From an uncultured Bacilli bacterium (GTDB taxonomy: Bacteria > Bacillota_I > Bacilli_A > ML615J-28 > CAG-698), in assembly GCA_934096585.1 (NCBI GenBank), contig CAKOMG010000003.1, positions 124,001 to 188,000 on the forward strand: a stretch of 64,000 nucleotides of DNA. Reading direction: 5' to 3'. The notes beneath the pieces are model-generated. The model ran no database searches. It saw only the letters and a list, made by a program, of their open reading frames with translations, and was not told the origin of the DNA. The stretch's first letter is position 1. The number at the start of each line of letters is the position of its first letter. A program made the position numbers and the translations under genes. Below, piece by piece: positions 46,128-53,969 of the stretch.

Positions 46128-46153
46128 AAAACTACTAGCAAAAACTAGTAGTT
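46128..46153 (-). terminator. Terminator after the duplicated lipoprotein gene
   Basis: The stem AAACTACTAG/CTAGTAGTTT is followed on the minus strand by a T-run, just past the stop codon. Confidence 0.85.
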
Positions 46154-46160
46154 TTGGATT

Positions 46161-47561
46161 TTATTTAACGACTGTTACTTTAGTGATATGAGGATTAACT
46201 CCATTATACCAATATAAGAAACCTTCCATATCAATTTTATCACCAATTTTTAAATTCTTAACAGCTTTATAAACATCAGAATCTTTATCGCATAAATATG
46301 ATTCAACTGTGAATGTATATTTTGTTCCGTTTAATGAAACATCAAAGTATAAATCATCGCCTTCTTCACCTGAACCATTCCACTTATATAAGAATGCTAC
46401 ATCTTTTCCTTCTGCATCTTTCTTAGCTTCTACTGTCATACCTTTGAATGAAACTAATTTATTTTGATGTTTAATTAATTCTTCTGTTCCAAGTAATGCA
46501 GTTACATCTAATGTTTCAGCAACGTATTTACCTTTAACGATTTCAAATGTACCATCCATTATTTCAACTTCGCCAGACCATACAGCTTTATTTCCTGTAA
46601 CTTTAATTCTTGTACCAACAGTTAGTTTTTCATATTCTGCTTTTGTACATTTTAAATTATAAAAGAAATATCCACCATCTTTATCTTGTGCATAAATTGA
46701 TGCTTTTCCTTCTTCTTCCCACCAAGCTTGTTTTGCTTGTACATAGGCAACTACTGTTACTTCAGTATTTGCTTCTTTTTTCATATATTCTTCATATGTT
46801 AAAGCGCCTTGAACTACAGGATCATTATTTACTGTTACTTTAGTGATATGAGGATTAACTCCATTATACCAATATAAGAAACCTTCCATATCAATTTTAT
46901 CACCAATTTTTAAATTCTTAACAGCTTTATAAACATCAGAATCTTTATCGCATAAATATGATTCAACTGTGAATGTATATTTTGTTCCGTTTAATGAAAC
47001 ATCAAAGTATAAATCATCGCCTTCTTCACCTGAACCATTCCACTTATATAAGAATGCTACATCTTTTCCTTCTGCATCTTTCTTAGCTTCTACTGTCATA
47101 CCTTTGAATGAAACTAATTTATTTTGATGTTTAATTAATTCTTCTGTTCCAAGTAATGCAGTTACATCTAATGTTTCAGCAACGTATTTACCTTTAACGA
47201 TTTCAAATGTACCATCCATTATTTCAACTTCGCCAGACCATACAGCTTTATTTCCTGTAACTTTAATTCTTGTACCCACAGTTAATTTTTCATATTCTTC
47301 TTTTGTACATTTTAAATTATAAAAGAAATATCCACCATCTTTATCTTGTGCATAAATTGATGCTTTTCCTTGTCCTTCTTCTTCCCACCAAGATTGTTTT
47401 GCTTGTACATATGCAACTACTGTTACTTCAGTATTTGCTTCTTTTTTCATATATTCTTCATATGTTAAAGCACCTTCAATTTTTGGATCATCATTTGAAT
47501 TACAACCAACAAGTGTAAACATTAATAATAATGCGAAAACAACGTATAAAATTTTTTTCAT
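46161..47561 (-). CDS. Lipoprotein with two almost identical OB-fold-like repeats
   Basis: This 466-residue secreted lipoprotein has signal MKKILYVVFALLLMFTLVGC with the lipobox cysteine at residue 20. Two repeats of ~220 residues follow, each starting GALTYEEYMKKEANTEVTV and ending YNGVNPHITKVTV. Each repeat seems to hold two small beta-barrel (OB-like) halves (TRIKVTGNKAVWSGEVEIMDG; GDKIDMEGFLYWYNG). The second copy lacks two residues (GQ). No enzyme motif is visible; a binding or surface role is my inference. It is acidic in parts (WWEEEG; AQDKDGGYF). It has its own promoter and terminator downstream of the ABC importer genes. Confidence 0.82.
   Translation of the reverse strand: MKKILYVVFALLLMFTLVGCNSNDDPKIEGALTYEEYMKKEANTEVTVVAYVQAKQSWWEEEGQGKASIYAQDKDGGYFFYNLKCTKEEYEKLTVGTRIKVTGNKAVWSGEVEIMDGTFEIVKGKYVAETLDVTALLGTEELIKHQNKLVSFKGMTVEAKKDAEGKDVAFLYKWNGSGEEGDDLYFDVSLNGTKYTFTVESYLCDKDSDVYKAVKNLKIGDKIDMEGFLYWYNGVNPHITKVTVNNDPVVQGALTYEEYMKKEANTEVTVVAYVQAKQAWWEEEGKASIYAQDKDGGYFFYNLKCTKAEYEKLTVGTRIKVTGNKAVWSGEVEIMDGTFEIVKGKYVAETLDVTALLGTEELIKHQNKLVSFKGMTVEAKKDAEGKDVAFLYKWNGSGEEGDDLYFDVSLNGTKYTFTVESYLCDKDSDVYKAVKNLKIGDKIDMEGFLYWYNGVNPHITKVTVVK
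46171..46810. repeat. Intragenic direct repeat, copy 1
   Basis: This 640-base segment matches 46831-47476 with six single-base differences and one 6-base gap; the first ~445 bases are identical. Offset is 660 bases. It encodes the C-terminal protein repeat. Confidence 0.97.
46831..47476. repeat. Intragenic direct repeat, copy 2
   Basis: This is the partner of 46171-46810, with six extra bases (two codons, GQ). It encodes the N-terminal protein repeat. Confidence 0.97.
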
Positions 47562-47596
47562 TTTTTTCTCCTTATAAAAATTTCTTTTACTTTAAT

Positions 47597-47625
47597 ATTA
47601 TAACCTTTTTTTATTTTTTAGTCAA
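47597..47625 (-). promoter_or_regulatory. Sigma-A promoter of the duplicated lipoprotein gene
   Basis: The minus strand shows TTGACT (47625-47620), 17 bases, TATAAT (47602-47597). The gene has AAGGAG eight bases before its ATG. Confidence 0.8.
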
Positions 47626-47629
47626 TAAT

Positions 47630-49270
47630 CTATTGTTTTTTTTCAGATTGAACGCGTTTTAATTGCTCATATTTTCTTTTATTGATAAATGTAATAACGA
47701 AATATATTGATAATCCAATCCAAATTATTGCTATTGATGAAATTAAAACAATTGAACCAACTGGCAATTTTCCTAGAGATTTATTATTATCATTGCCATT
47801 ATTATTTTTGTTTTTTAAATATAACGATGAAACTTCTTCATATAATTTTTTAATGAATTCTTCATCAATTGTTACTCCTCTTTTCACATTTTTAACAACC
47901 TCTTCAATCATTTGTCCAGAAGCATTTCTTAATGATGCTGATCCATTAAATACAGGAGTCACAAATGTATTATCAAGATTGTTTAAAAGTATATTTGTAG
48001 CATCGATTTTAACATCATAATATTGATTATTATCTTCTCCTCTTTTTGACAAATACGTTTGATATTCACTTGTGTTTTGTGCTTTATAAGTGACAGGTAC
48101 ATATCCTTCAGTTTCTGAATAAGCAATTTGAACTGAATTAGTAATTAAAAATTGCATAAACAACCATGAAGCCAAAACTTCTTGTGGATCACTTTTGTTA
48201 AATAAGCAAATTGAAGGTCCTTGTGAAATCATTTGAACATTATTTACATCATATTGAGGAATTGGTCGAACAATTGTTTCAAATGGAACAACCTCTTCTT
48301 GATGTATATCAAGTAATGGTGCATTTGATCCCATCCATGTTGCTCCAGCAGTAGAATCAATTGCAAATAAACATCTGCCTTTATTAAAAGTATTTCCTGG
48401 ATAGCTTGAAATTTTGAATGTTGAAAAGCAATCTGTTTGACAATGTTTGCTTAAATCTAGTAAAAGACTTGTTGTTGTATCATTAAATATTAAAATATCC
48501 CCATTGCCATTTGAGTATCCAGAATTTTTTTGTTTAATCATTTGAATCATCATATTATCCGTTGATTTATATATGAATGGAATAATAGACTTAGAATCTT
48601 CAGTTTTATTGTGTTCATAATCTTCCATCGCTTTTTCTGATACTTCCCACACATAGTCCCAAGTAACAATGTCAGGAATATCATATCCCAAGCGATTTAC
48701 ATAATCTTTATTAATATATAAGGCTTCAGTAGAACGCATAAAAGGTAATAAATAATATTCATCCTTAATAATACATTCATTCATAAAACTAGTTACAATT
48801 TCATCTTTCTTAACAGAATCAAAGAGTAATTCGCTACCACCTAATCCATATTTTGAATCATTCATCAAATCATCAAGTTTTACTATAACATTATCACCAG
48901 ACAAATATGTTGCTACATGATCAGGATATGAAATACAAACATTAGGTGTTGTATTCGTACGAATGTTTGTTATAGCATCATTATAAATTGTATTATAATC
49001 AGTATAAGATTTTATATTGACTTTAATATTTGGATATAATTGTTCAAAATCACTTATTGCCTTGTTATAAATTTTCTTTTGTGTTAAGTTAGTATCATTT
49101 TTAGCCCAAAAAGTAATCTCATAATTACGACTCGTATCAAATGAATCAGGCATTTCAAATGGTGCAGTCTTTCTTTGACCATGACAACCAAATAAGCAAA
49201 TGACAGACAATAATATTATGAACAAGTAATTAACTTTTCTTAAGAAATTAGTTTTTATATTTCTCTTCAT
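47630..49270 (-). CDS. ABC transporter substrate-binding lipoprotein with C-terminal membrane helix
   Basis: This 546-residue family 1 (sugar-type) solute-binding protein has a signal with lipobox FGC near residue 29, EITFWAKND near 50, TPNVCISYPDH and FAIDSTAGATWMGSNAP near 305, and ASWLFMQFL near 365. Unusually it ends in a predicted membrane helix (about 508-530, VLISSIAIIWIGLSIYFVI) and a basic tail (RKYEQLKRV), so it would be anchored at both ends. The length, ~100 residues beyond normal, is due to this tail. It follows the two permeases; the sugar is unknown. Confidence 0.85.
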   Translation of the reverse strand: MKRNIKTNFLRKVNYLFIILLSVICLFGCHGQRKTAPFEMPDSFDTSRNYEITFWAKNDTNLTQKKIYNKAISDFEQLYPNIKVNIKSYTDYNTIYNDAITNIRTNTTPNVCISYPDHVATYLSGDNVIVKLDDLMNDSKYGLGGSELLFDSVKKDEIVTSFMNECIIKDEYYLLPFMRSTEALYINKDYVNRLGYDIPDIVTWDYVWEVSEKAMEDYEHNKTEDSKSIIPFIYKSTDNMMIQMIKQKNSGYSNGNGDILIFNDTTTSLLLDLSKHCQTDCFSTFKISSYPGNTFNKGRCLFAIDSTAGATWMGSNAPLLDIHQEEVVPFETIVRPIPQYDVNNVQMISQGPSICLFNKSDPQEVLASWLFMQFLITNSVQIAYSETEGYVPVTYKAQNTSEYQTYLSKRGEDNNQYYDVKIDATNILLNNLDNTFVTPVFNGSASLRNASGQMIEEVVKNVKRGVTIDEEFIKKLYEEVSSLYLKNKNNNGNDNNKSLGKLPVGSIVLISSIAIIWIGLSIYFVITFINKRKYEQLKRVQSEKKQ

Positions 49271-49272
49271 AA

Positions 49273-50151
49273 TTATCCCTTTAATCCTCCTCTAGATACC
49301 CCTGACATGATTTGTTTTCTAAATATTAAAAATATTACAATCAATGGCACAGAAATAACAACAACTGCCGCCATCATTGCGGGAACATTTTCTCTTCCAA
49401 ATCCGTTTTGTCTAATTTCTTGGATACCATTAGAAACCAAATAATATTTTTCTTCATCAGTTATTAATCGAGGCCATACAAATGAATTCCAACATTCTAT
49501 AACTTTTAAAATTATTATAGAAACAATTGTTGGTTTACAAATTGGAACCATTACTTTAAATAAATATTTAAAATCTGATGTGCCATCAACTTTTGATGCA
49601 TAATATAATTCGTCTGGAATTTGTGAGAAATTTTCCTTTAATAAATAAATATAAAATATTGAAGTAATTGATGGTAGTATTAACCCAGTAAAAGTATTAC
49701 GTAAATCTAAATTAGTAATCGTTGTAAAATTGGTTATTACTATTAATTCATTTGGAATCATCATTAAAGAAAGGAAAATTGTAAATACTAAATTTTTTCC
49801 CTTAAAATCAAGTCTTGCAAATGCAAAAGCTGAAAGAATTGTTATAATTAACATTGCAGCCGTTGTTATAACCGTAAAAATTACAGTATTTAAAAAATAT
49901 TTTCCTAAATCAACAGCAGTAAAAGCAATTTTATAATTTTCAAAAGTGGGATGTAGAGTAATGAATTGTGGAATAGTTTCTGAATTATAACTAGCTGAAC
50001 TTTTTAAAGAAGTTAAAACCATCCAGTAGAAAGGGAATATTATTATTATAGCCCATATTATTAACAATGTATAGGTTAAAACCTTGAGTATAGTATTTTT
50101 AATTTTGTATGATTTTTCTTCTTTTTTAATATCTTCAAATTGCATATTCAT
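49273..50151 (-). CDS. ABC sugar permease, MalG type
   Basis: This 292-residue inner-membrane permease has six helices. The EAA loop, which contacts the ATPase, is YYASKVDGTSDFKYLFKVMVP near residue 185, followed by the typical IILKVIECWNSFVWP; the C-terminus SGVSRGGLKG is also characteristic of MalG-type subunits. It pairs with the MalF-type gene upstream (10-base gap) and the binding protein downstream (2-base gap). Confidence 0.92.
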   Translation of the reverse strand: MNMQFEDIKKEEKSYKIKNTILKVLTYTLLIIWAIIIIFPFYWMVLTSLKSSASYNSETIPQFITLHPTFENYKIAFTAVDLGKYFLNTVIFTVITTAAMLIITILSAFAFARLDFKGKNLVFTIFLSLMMIPNELIVITNFTTITNLDLRNTFTGLILPSITSIFYIYLLKENFSQIPDELYYASKVDGTSDFKYLFKVMVPICKPTIVSIIILKVIECWNSFVWPRLITDEEKYYLVSNGIQEIRQNGFGRENVPAMMAAVVVISVPLIVIFLIFRKQIMSGVSRGGLKG

Positions 50152-50161
50152 AATTTTTCAC

Positions 50162-51055
50162 CTAATAATGAACTTTCTTTTTACTAATAATCAAATTAAT
50201 TACTGTTATGGTCAAAACAATAATAAACAAAATAATTGCAGCAGCTGAAGCGTAAGATGGATAACCACCACTATCACCATAAAGCATATCATAAACATAT
50301 CCAACAATAGTGTTCATTTCAGAAACATTTAAATCCGTTCCAAATAAGGCAACAGCATCATTGTATTCTTTAAATGCACCTATAAAACCTGTAATTATTA
50401 AATAAAATAACATAGGCGAAATCATTGGTAAAGTTATTTTTGTAAATATTCTAAATTTTGATGCACCATCAATTTTAGCAGCATTATAATAATCCTGTTT
50501 AACTGAAGCTAAGGCACTTGTTAAAATAAGAATTTTAAATGGCATTACAATCCAAATAATATACACACATAGTACAAACATTTTTGCCCAGTAAGGACCA
50601 GCAATAAAGTCAACAGGTTTTATTTTGAATATTCCAAGTATTACATTCATTAAGCCGATGGAATCAGGAGTCATTTTAAATATAATCATAAATACTAGAC
50701 CAACAGCTAAAGTATTAGTAACATATGGTAAAAAATAAATAGTCTGGAATGCATTTCTAAGTGGTTTAATTGAACTAAGGCCAACAGAAATTAACAGAGC
50801 TAAACCAGTAGATATTGGAACAGTAATTATAACCATAATGAATGTGTTTTTTAATGCTTGCAAAAAATATGGATCATGCAAAACATAAGAATAATTATAA
50901 AAGCCAATACCATTATATCTTTGAGATACAAAATTGAAACTCTCCTCAAAAGAATAAATAAAAACATCTATTAAAGGATAAACCATAAAAACAGCTAAAA
51001 ATAGTATAGCAGGCAAGAGATATAACCATCCTTTTAATTGATTTTTAGTTTCCAT
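50162..51055 (-). CDS. ABC sugar permease, MalF/UgpA type
   Basis: This 297-residue permease has six helices, an N-terminal LLPAILFLAVFMVYPL and the EAA loop YYNAAKIDGASKFRIFTKITLP near residue 190. It is the partner of the MalG-type subunit. No ATP-binding gene lies in this cluster, so a shared MsmX-like ATPase elsewhere is likely. It begins three bases after the FRG gene stop. Confidence 0.92.
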   Translation of the reverse strand: METKNQLKGWLYLLPAILFLAVFMVYPLIDVFIYSFEESFNFVSQRYNGIGFYNYSYVLHDPYFLQALKNTFIMVIITVPISTGLALLISVGLSSIKPLRNAFQTIYFLPYVTNTLAVGLVFMIIFKMTPDSIGLMNVILGIFKIKPVDFIAGPYWAKMFVLCVYIIWIVMPFKILILTSALASVKQDYYNAAKIDGASKFRIFTKITLPMISPMLFYLIITGFIGAFKEYNDAVALFGTDLNVSEMNTIVGYVYDMLYGDSGGYPSYASAAAIILFIIVLTITVINLIISKKKVHY

Positions 51056-51058
51056 CGT

Positions 51059-51823
51059 TTAGTTCTCCTTTTTGCCATATTTTATTTCCGCAACTAAATC
51101 TTTAATCTTAGAGACATTCATATAAAGAGTATCTTCATAAATATGCTTATTCTTTAATTCTTTTAAAATTTTTGGTTTCGCTTCTTTTGATATAACAATG
51201 GTATCAATGAAATCGTTAATATTGATATCTTCATTCTTAAGGATTTTTTCAAAACATTCATCATTATTACCCCAAAGCAAAAATAATCCTTTTTGCATGT
51301 AAAGTCTGTCAAATCCTTGAGTGGCATCAATAAAAATTGGCATATCAATACCTTGATTATTCATTGATGTTGCTTCACGATCAATATATTTTTGTAACCA
51401 CTCGTATAAGTATTTATTATTTCTAATTACTTGACTTGATAGCTTATTCTTATCCCTTAACATTTGTTCATACTTACTTTTATTAAAAATAAAAACTTTA
51501 CCATCACAATCATTATATTTATTTTTTTGATCATGACATGCAAAAAATAATGCTACATCAAATGAATATGAAAAATCTAACATTCTTGTTGGCAAATTAA
51601 AGTGTTGTGCAATTTCAATACAAGTAAGTTCATCAAAATTAAACATTTTCTTCATTTCATCAACGAATTTAAACATTTGGGCATCAGCAGTTTTAATATG
51701 TTCATCTCTTAGTCCTGATGGAATCAAAACAAAGTCACTATTTGCTTGTCCTCGAAACACAAAAATATCACCACGGCCACCTAATGCATTAATATAATCA
51801 TTATAACTATTAATTGGTTTCAT
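51059..51823 (-). CDS. FRG-domain protein
   Basis: This ~254-residue protein shows the FRG domain: FVFRGQANSDFVLIPSGLR near residue 22, where the FRG motif is intact, and AQHFNLPTRMLDFSYSFDVALFFACH near 75. The C-terminal half (QGFDRLYMQKGLFLLWG) is also typical. The domain occurs in bacterial and phage proteins and its activity is not established. The ATG at 51823 has GGAG upstream; a GTG two codons earlier is less likely. It lies directly before the ABC permeases (three-base gap), which is unusual company. Confidence 0.85.
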   Translation of the reverse strand: MKPINSYNDYINALGGRGDIFVFRGQANSDFVLIPSGLRDEHIKTADAQMFKFVDEMKKMFNFDELTCIEIAQHFNLPTRMLDFSYSFDVALFFACHDQKNKYNDCDGKVFIFNKSKYEQMLRDKNKLSSQVIRNNKYLYEWLQKYIDREATSMNNQGIDMPIFIDATQGFDRLYMQKGLFLLWGNNDECFEKILKNEDININDFIDTIVISKEAKPKILKELKNKHIYEDTLYMNVSKIKDLVAEIKYGKKEN

Positions 51824-51831
51824 AAACACTC

Positions 51832-52062
51832 CTATAATTTGAATTTATTTATTATTTTCTTTTTGTTTGAAATATATATAGCTGCTAAGACAATGCCAAC
51901 CAAATTAATAGCTATTGACATTCCTAGTAATAATCCTTTAAAGAAATCGCCAAAATCACTAGTATTTACGTTGTTGATAATCACATATAGCCAATATAAT
52001 AAATTACCTAAAATTATTAATAAAGGTCCTCTTTTTTGTTTTTTCATTTTAACTTCTCTCAT
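51832..52062 (-). CDS. Hypothetical two-helix membrane protein
   Basis: This 76-residue protein has a basic N-terminus (MKKQKRGPL), hydrophobic segments at about residues 14-29 and 44-66, and a basic end. The ATG at 52062 overlaps the NUDIX stop codon (ATGA), so it may be translationally coupled; an ATG five codons later is the alternative. I do not recognise a family. A plus-strand frame over the same bases is a shadow. Confidence 0.6.
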   Translation of the reverse strand: MREVKMKKQKRGPLLIILGNLLYWLYVIINNVNTSDFGDFFKGLLLGMSIAINLVGIVLAAIYISNKKKIINKFKL

Positions 52063-52619
52063 TCATTAATCCATTTATATAAAAATAATTGTGTTCTAAC
52101 ACTCATTAATTCTTTATTATCAAATAAATCTTTCACTTCTTCTTTTGTATACCATTTCGTTGAAATTTCCTCATCATAAGAATCACTTAGCCTTGGGATG
52201 CCTTCACCTATCCCTACAATAGTAATCAATGTTTCATCGATTGTTGCAGCAGAAACATAAGCTTCTGGTAAAACATCGATTATTTTATTTAGTTTTATGC
52301 CTGTTTCTTCATACAGTTCCCTTATGGCAGCATTTTTTGAATCTTCATTTTTATTTATTAAACCAGCTGGGAAGTTATAAATGTAATTATTACAACCCAA
52401 TCTAAATTCCTTTTCAATTAAGATTTGTTTTTTATCATTTGAAAAAGCAATTATTCCTACCCCACAAGCTTCATGATTACCAAAGGAATCAATTGTCAAT
52501 AGGGGATTTCTACTAACAAATTCATATTTTTTTATATTATTATCCAAATTTAAATACTTAGCAATATAGTAAGATAGATATGATCCTTGATATACTTTTT
52601 TGATATTAATTAATTTCAT
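52059..52619 (-). CDS. NUDIX hydrolase (ADP-ribose pyrophosphatase-like)
   Basis: This 186-residue protein has a complete NUDIX box: G-x5-E-x7-REL-x-EETG in GLINKNEDSKNAAIRELYEETG near residue 97. The N-terminal region has a NUDT5/ADP-ribose pyrophosphatase look (EFRLGCNNYIYNFPAGL). The exact nucleotide substrate cannot be set. It heads a close run with the two-helix protein, FRG gene and ABC importer. Confidence 0.85.
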   Translation of the reverse strand: MKLINIKKVYQGSYLSYYIAKYLNLDNNIKKYEFVSRNPLLTIDSFGNHEACGVGIIAFSNDKKQILIEKEFRLGCNNYIYNFPAGLINKNEDSKNAAIRELYEETGIKLNKIIDVLPEAYVSAATIDETLITIVGIGEGIPRLSDSYDEEISTKWYTKEEVKDLFDNKELMSVRTQLFLYKWINE

Positions 52620-52814
52620 AATTACACCTTTAACTAAATTATATCATAATTTATAAAAAAAGTTAAGTCAAAAATTGTTTTCATATTTTAGAAAATAATA
52701 ATATTTAAAAAATAAAAAACTCAATCAAATAATCTTATGAAAATACTATTTATCAAAAATTCAAGTTAAAGCAATTTTTAATCACAAAAAATTATGGCAG
52801 ATTCAAATAAAAAA

Positions 52815-52837
52815 GATAGTGCATACATAGCACTATC
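52815..52837 (-). terminator. Terminator after dnaJ
   Basis: The stem GATAGTGC/GCACTATC with a seven-base loop is followed by TTTTTT on the minus strand and ends the hrcA-grpE-dnaK-dnaJ operon. Confidence 0.88.
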
Positions 52838-53954
52838 AATTTTTAAAGAATTTTTTTATTTTAGAAAAGATTGATTCACTCTTCTCATCAGTTTTACTAA
52901 GTTTTGTAAATAAATCTTTTTGTTCACTTGATAATTTAGAAGGTGTAATAAGTTTAGCGATAACATATAGATTACCAACTTCACCAGTACGAGCGTTTTT
53001 AATTCCTTTACCTGGAATCCTAAATTTAGTTCCAGTCTGAGTACCAGCAGGTACTTTTAAATTACACTTTCCATCAAGAGTAGGAATTTCAATTGTAGCA
53101 CCTAATGCTGCTTGACTAAAAGTAATTGGCATTTCAAAATATAAATGCACACCTTCACGCTCAAATAATTCATGAGGCTTAACAGTTACTTGAATATATA
53201 AATCTCCTGGAAGACCACCATTAGTACCTGCTTCACCTCTACCAGATACTGTTAATGTTTGATCATCTTCAACACCAGATGGAATACGGACCTTTAACTT
53301 AGAAGTAACTTTAATACGTCCTTCACCCTTACATGTTGTACATTTATTTTTAATGATTTTACCTTTACCACCACAATTTGGACATGTAGTTTCTGTTTGT
53401 ACACGGCCAAATATAGAGTTTTGTTCAACAACAACTCGACCAGTGCCATGACATCTTGAACATGTTTCAATGTCTTTACCAGACATAGCACCAGTACCAC
53501 TACAATCTTTGCATGTTTCTAACTTTGTTAGTGTAATTTCTTTTTCAACACCAAATGCAGCTTCTTCAAAAGTTAATGTAATTGATGTCTTAATATTTCT
53601 TCCTCTAGTTGGACCAGTTGAAGAACTACGACGAGATGATCCACCAAAGAATGATGAAAATATATCTTCAAATCCTCCAAATCCGCTTCCACTAAAGTCA
53701 AATCCTCCAAATCCACCAGCACCAGATCCCATATTAGGACCTTCATGACCAAATTGATCATATTGTTGACGTTTTGTTGAATCACTCAAGACTTCATATG
53801 CTTCATTAATTTCTTTAAATTTTGCTTCGGCATCAGGTTCTTTACAAACGTCTGGGTGATACTTTTTAGCAAGAGAACGATAAGCTTTTTTTATCTCATC
53901 TTCAGTTGCATTTTTTGATACACCAAGTACTTCATAATAATCTCTTTTGGCCAT
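52836..53954 (-). CDS. dnaJ: Chaperone DnaJ
   Basis: This 372-residue type I Hsp40 has the J domain with HPD (KKYHPDVCKEPD) near residue 33, a Gly/Phe-rich linker (~70-115), four zinc-finger CxxCxGxG repeats (CKDCSGTGA, CSRCHGTGR, CPNCGGKGK, CTTCKGEGR) at ~150-210, and the C-terminal substrate domain. It stimulates DnaK. Zinc cysteines are complete. It follows dnaK by 15 bases. Confidence 0.98.
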   Translation of the reverse strand: MAKRDYYEVLGVSKNATEDEIKKAYRSLAKKYHPDVCKEPDAEAKFKEINEAYEVLSDSTKRQQYDQFGHEGPNMGSGAGGFGGFDFSGSGFGGFEDIFSSFFGGSSRRSSSTGPTRGRNIKTSITLTFEEAAFGVEKEITLTKLETCKDCSGTGAMSGKDIETCSRCHGTGRVVVEQNSIFGRVQTETTCPNCGGKGKIIKNKCTTCKGEGRIKVTSKLKVRIPSGVEDDQTLTVSGRGEAGTNGGLPGDLYIQVTVKPHELFEREGVHLYFEMPITFSQAALGATIEIPTLDGKCNLKVPAGTQTGTKFRIPGKGIKNARTGEVGNLYVIAKLITPSKLSSEQKDLFTKLSKTDEKSESIFSKIKKFFKN

Positions 53955-53969
53955 TCAAAATCACCTTAA

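Noticed and set aside
46610..46843. Plus-strand leucine-rich frames (also 47270-47518)
   Set aside because: They repeat because the underlying lipoprotein gene is duplicated; composition is that of a shadow frame.
51839..52069. Plus-strand 76-codon frame opposite the small membrane protein
   Set aside because: It mirrors the minus-strand gene, which has basic-hydrophobic topology and stop/start overlap with NUDIX; the plus frame has no ribosome site.
52620..52835. Possible small RNA or gene in the gap after dnaJ
   Set aside because: Only the dnaJ terminator is recognisable; the rest is AT-rich with no ribosome site or stable hairpin.
53470..53748. Frames opposite and within dnaJ and dnaK (also 54115-54366, 55135-55404)
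   Set aside because: Shadows of dnaJ and dnaK.
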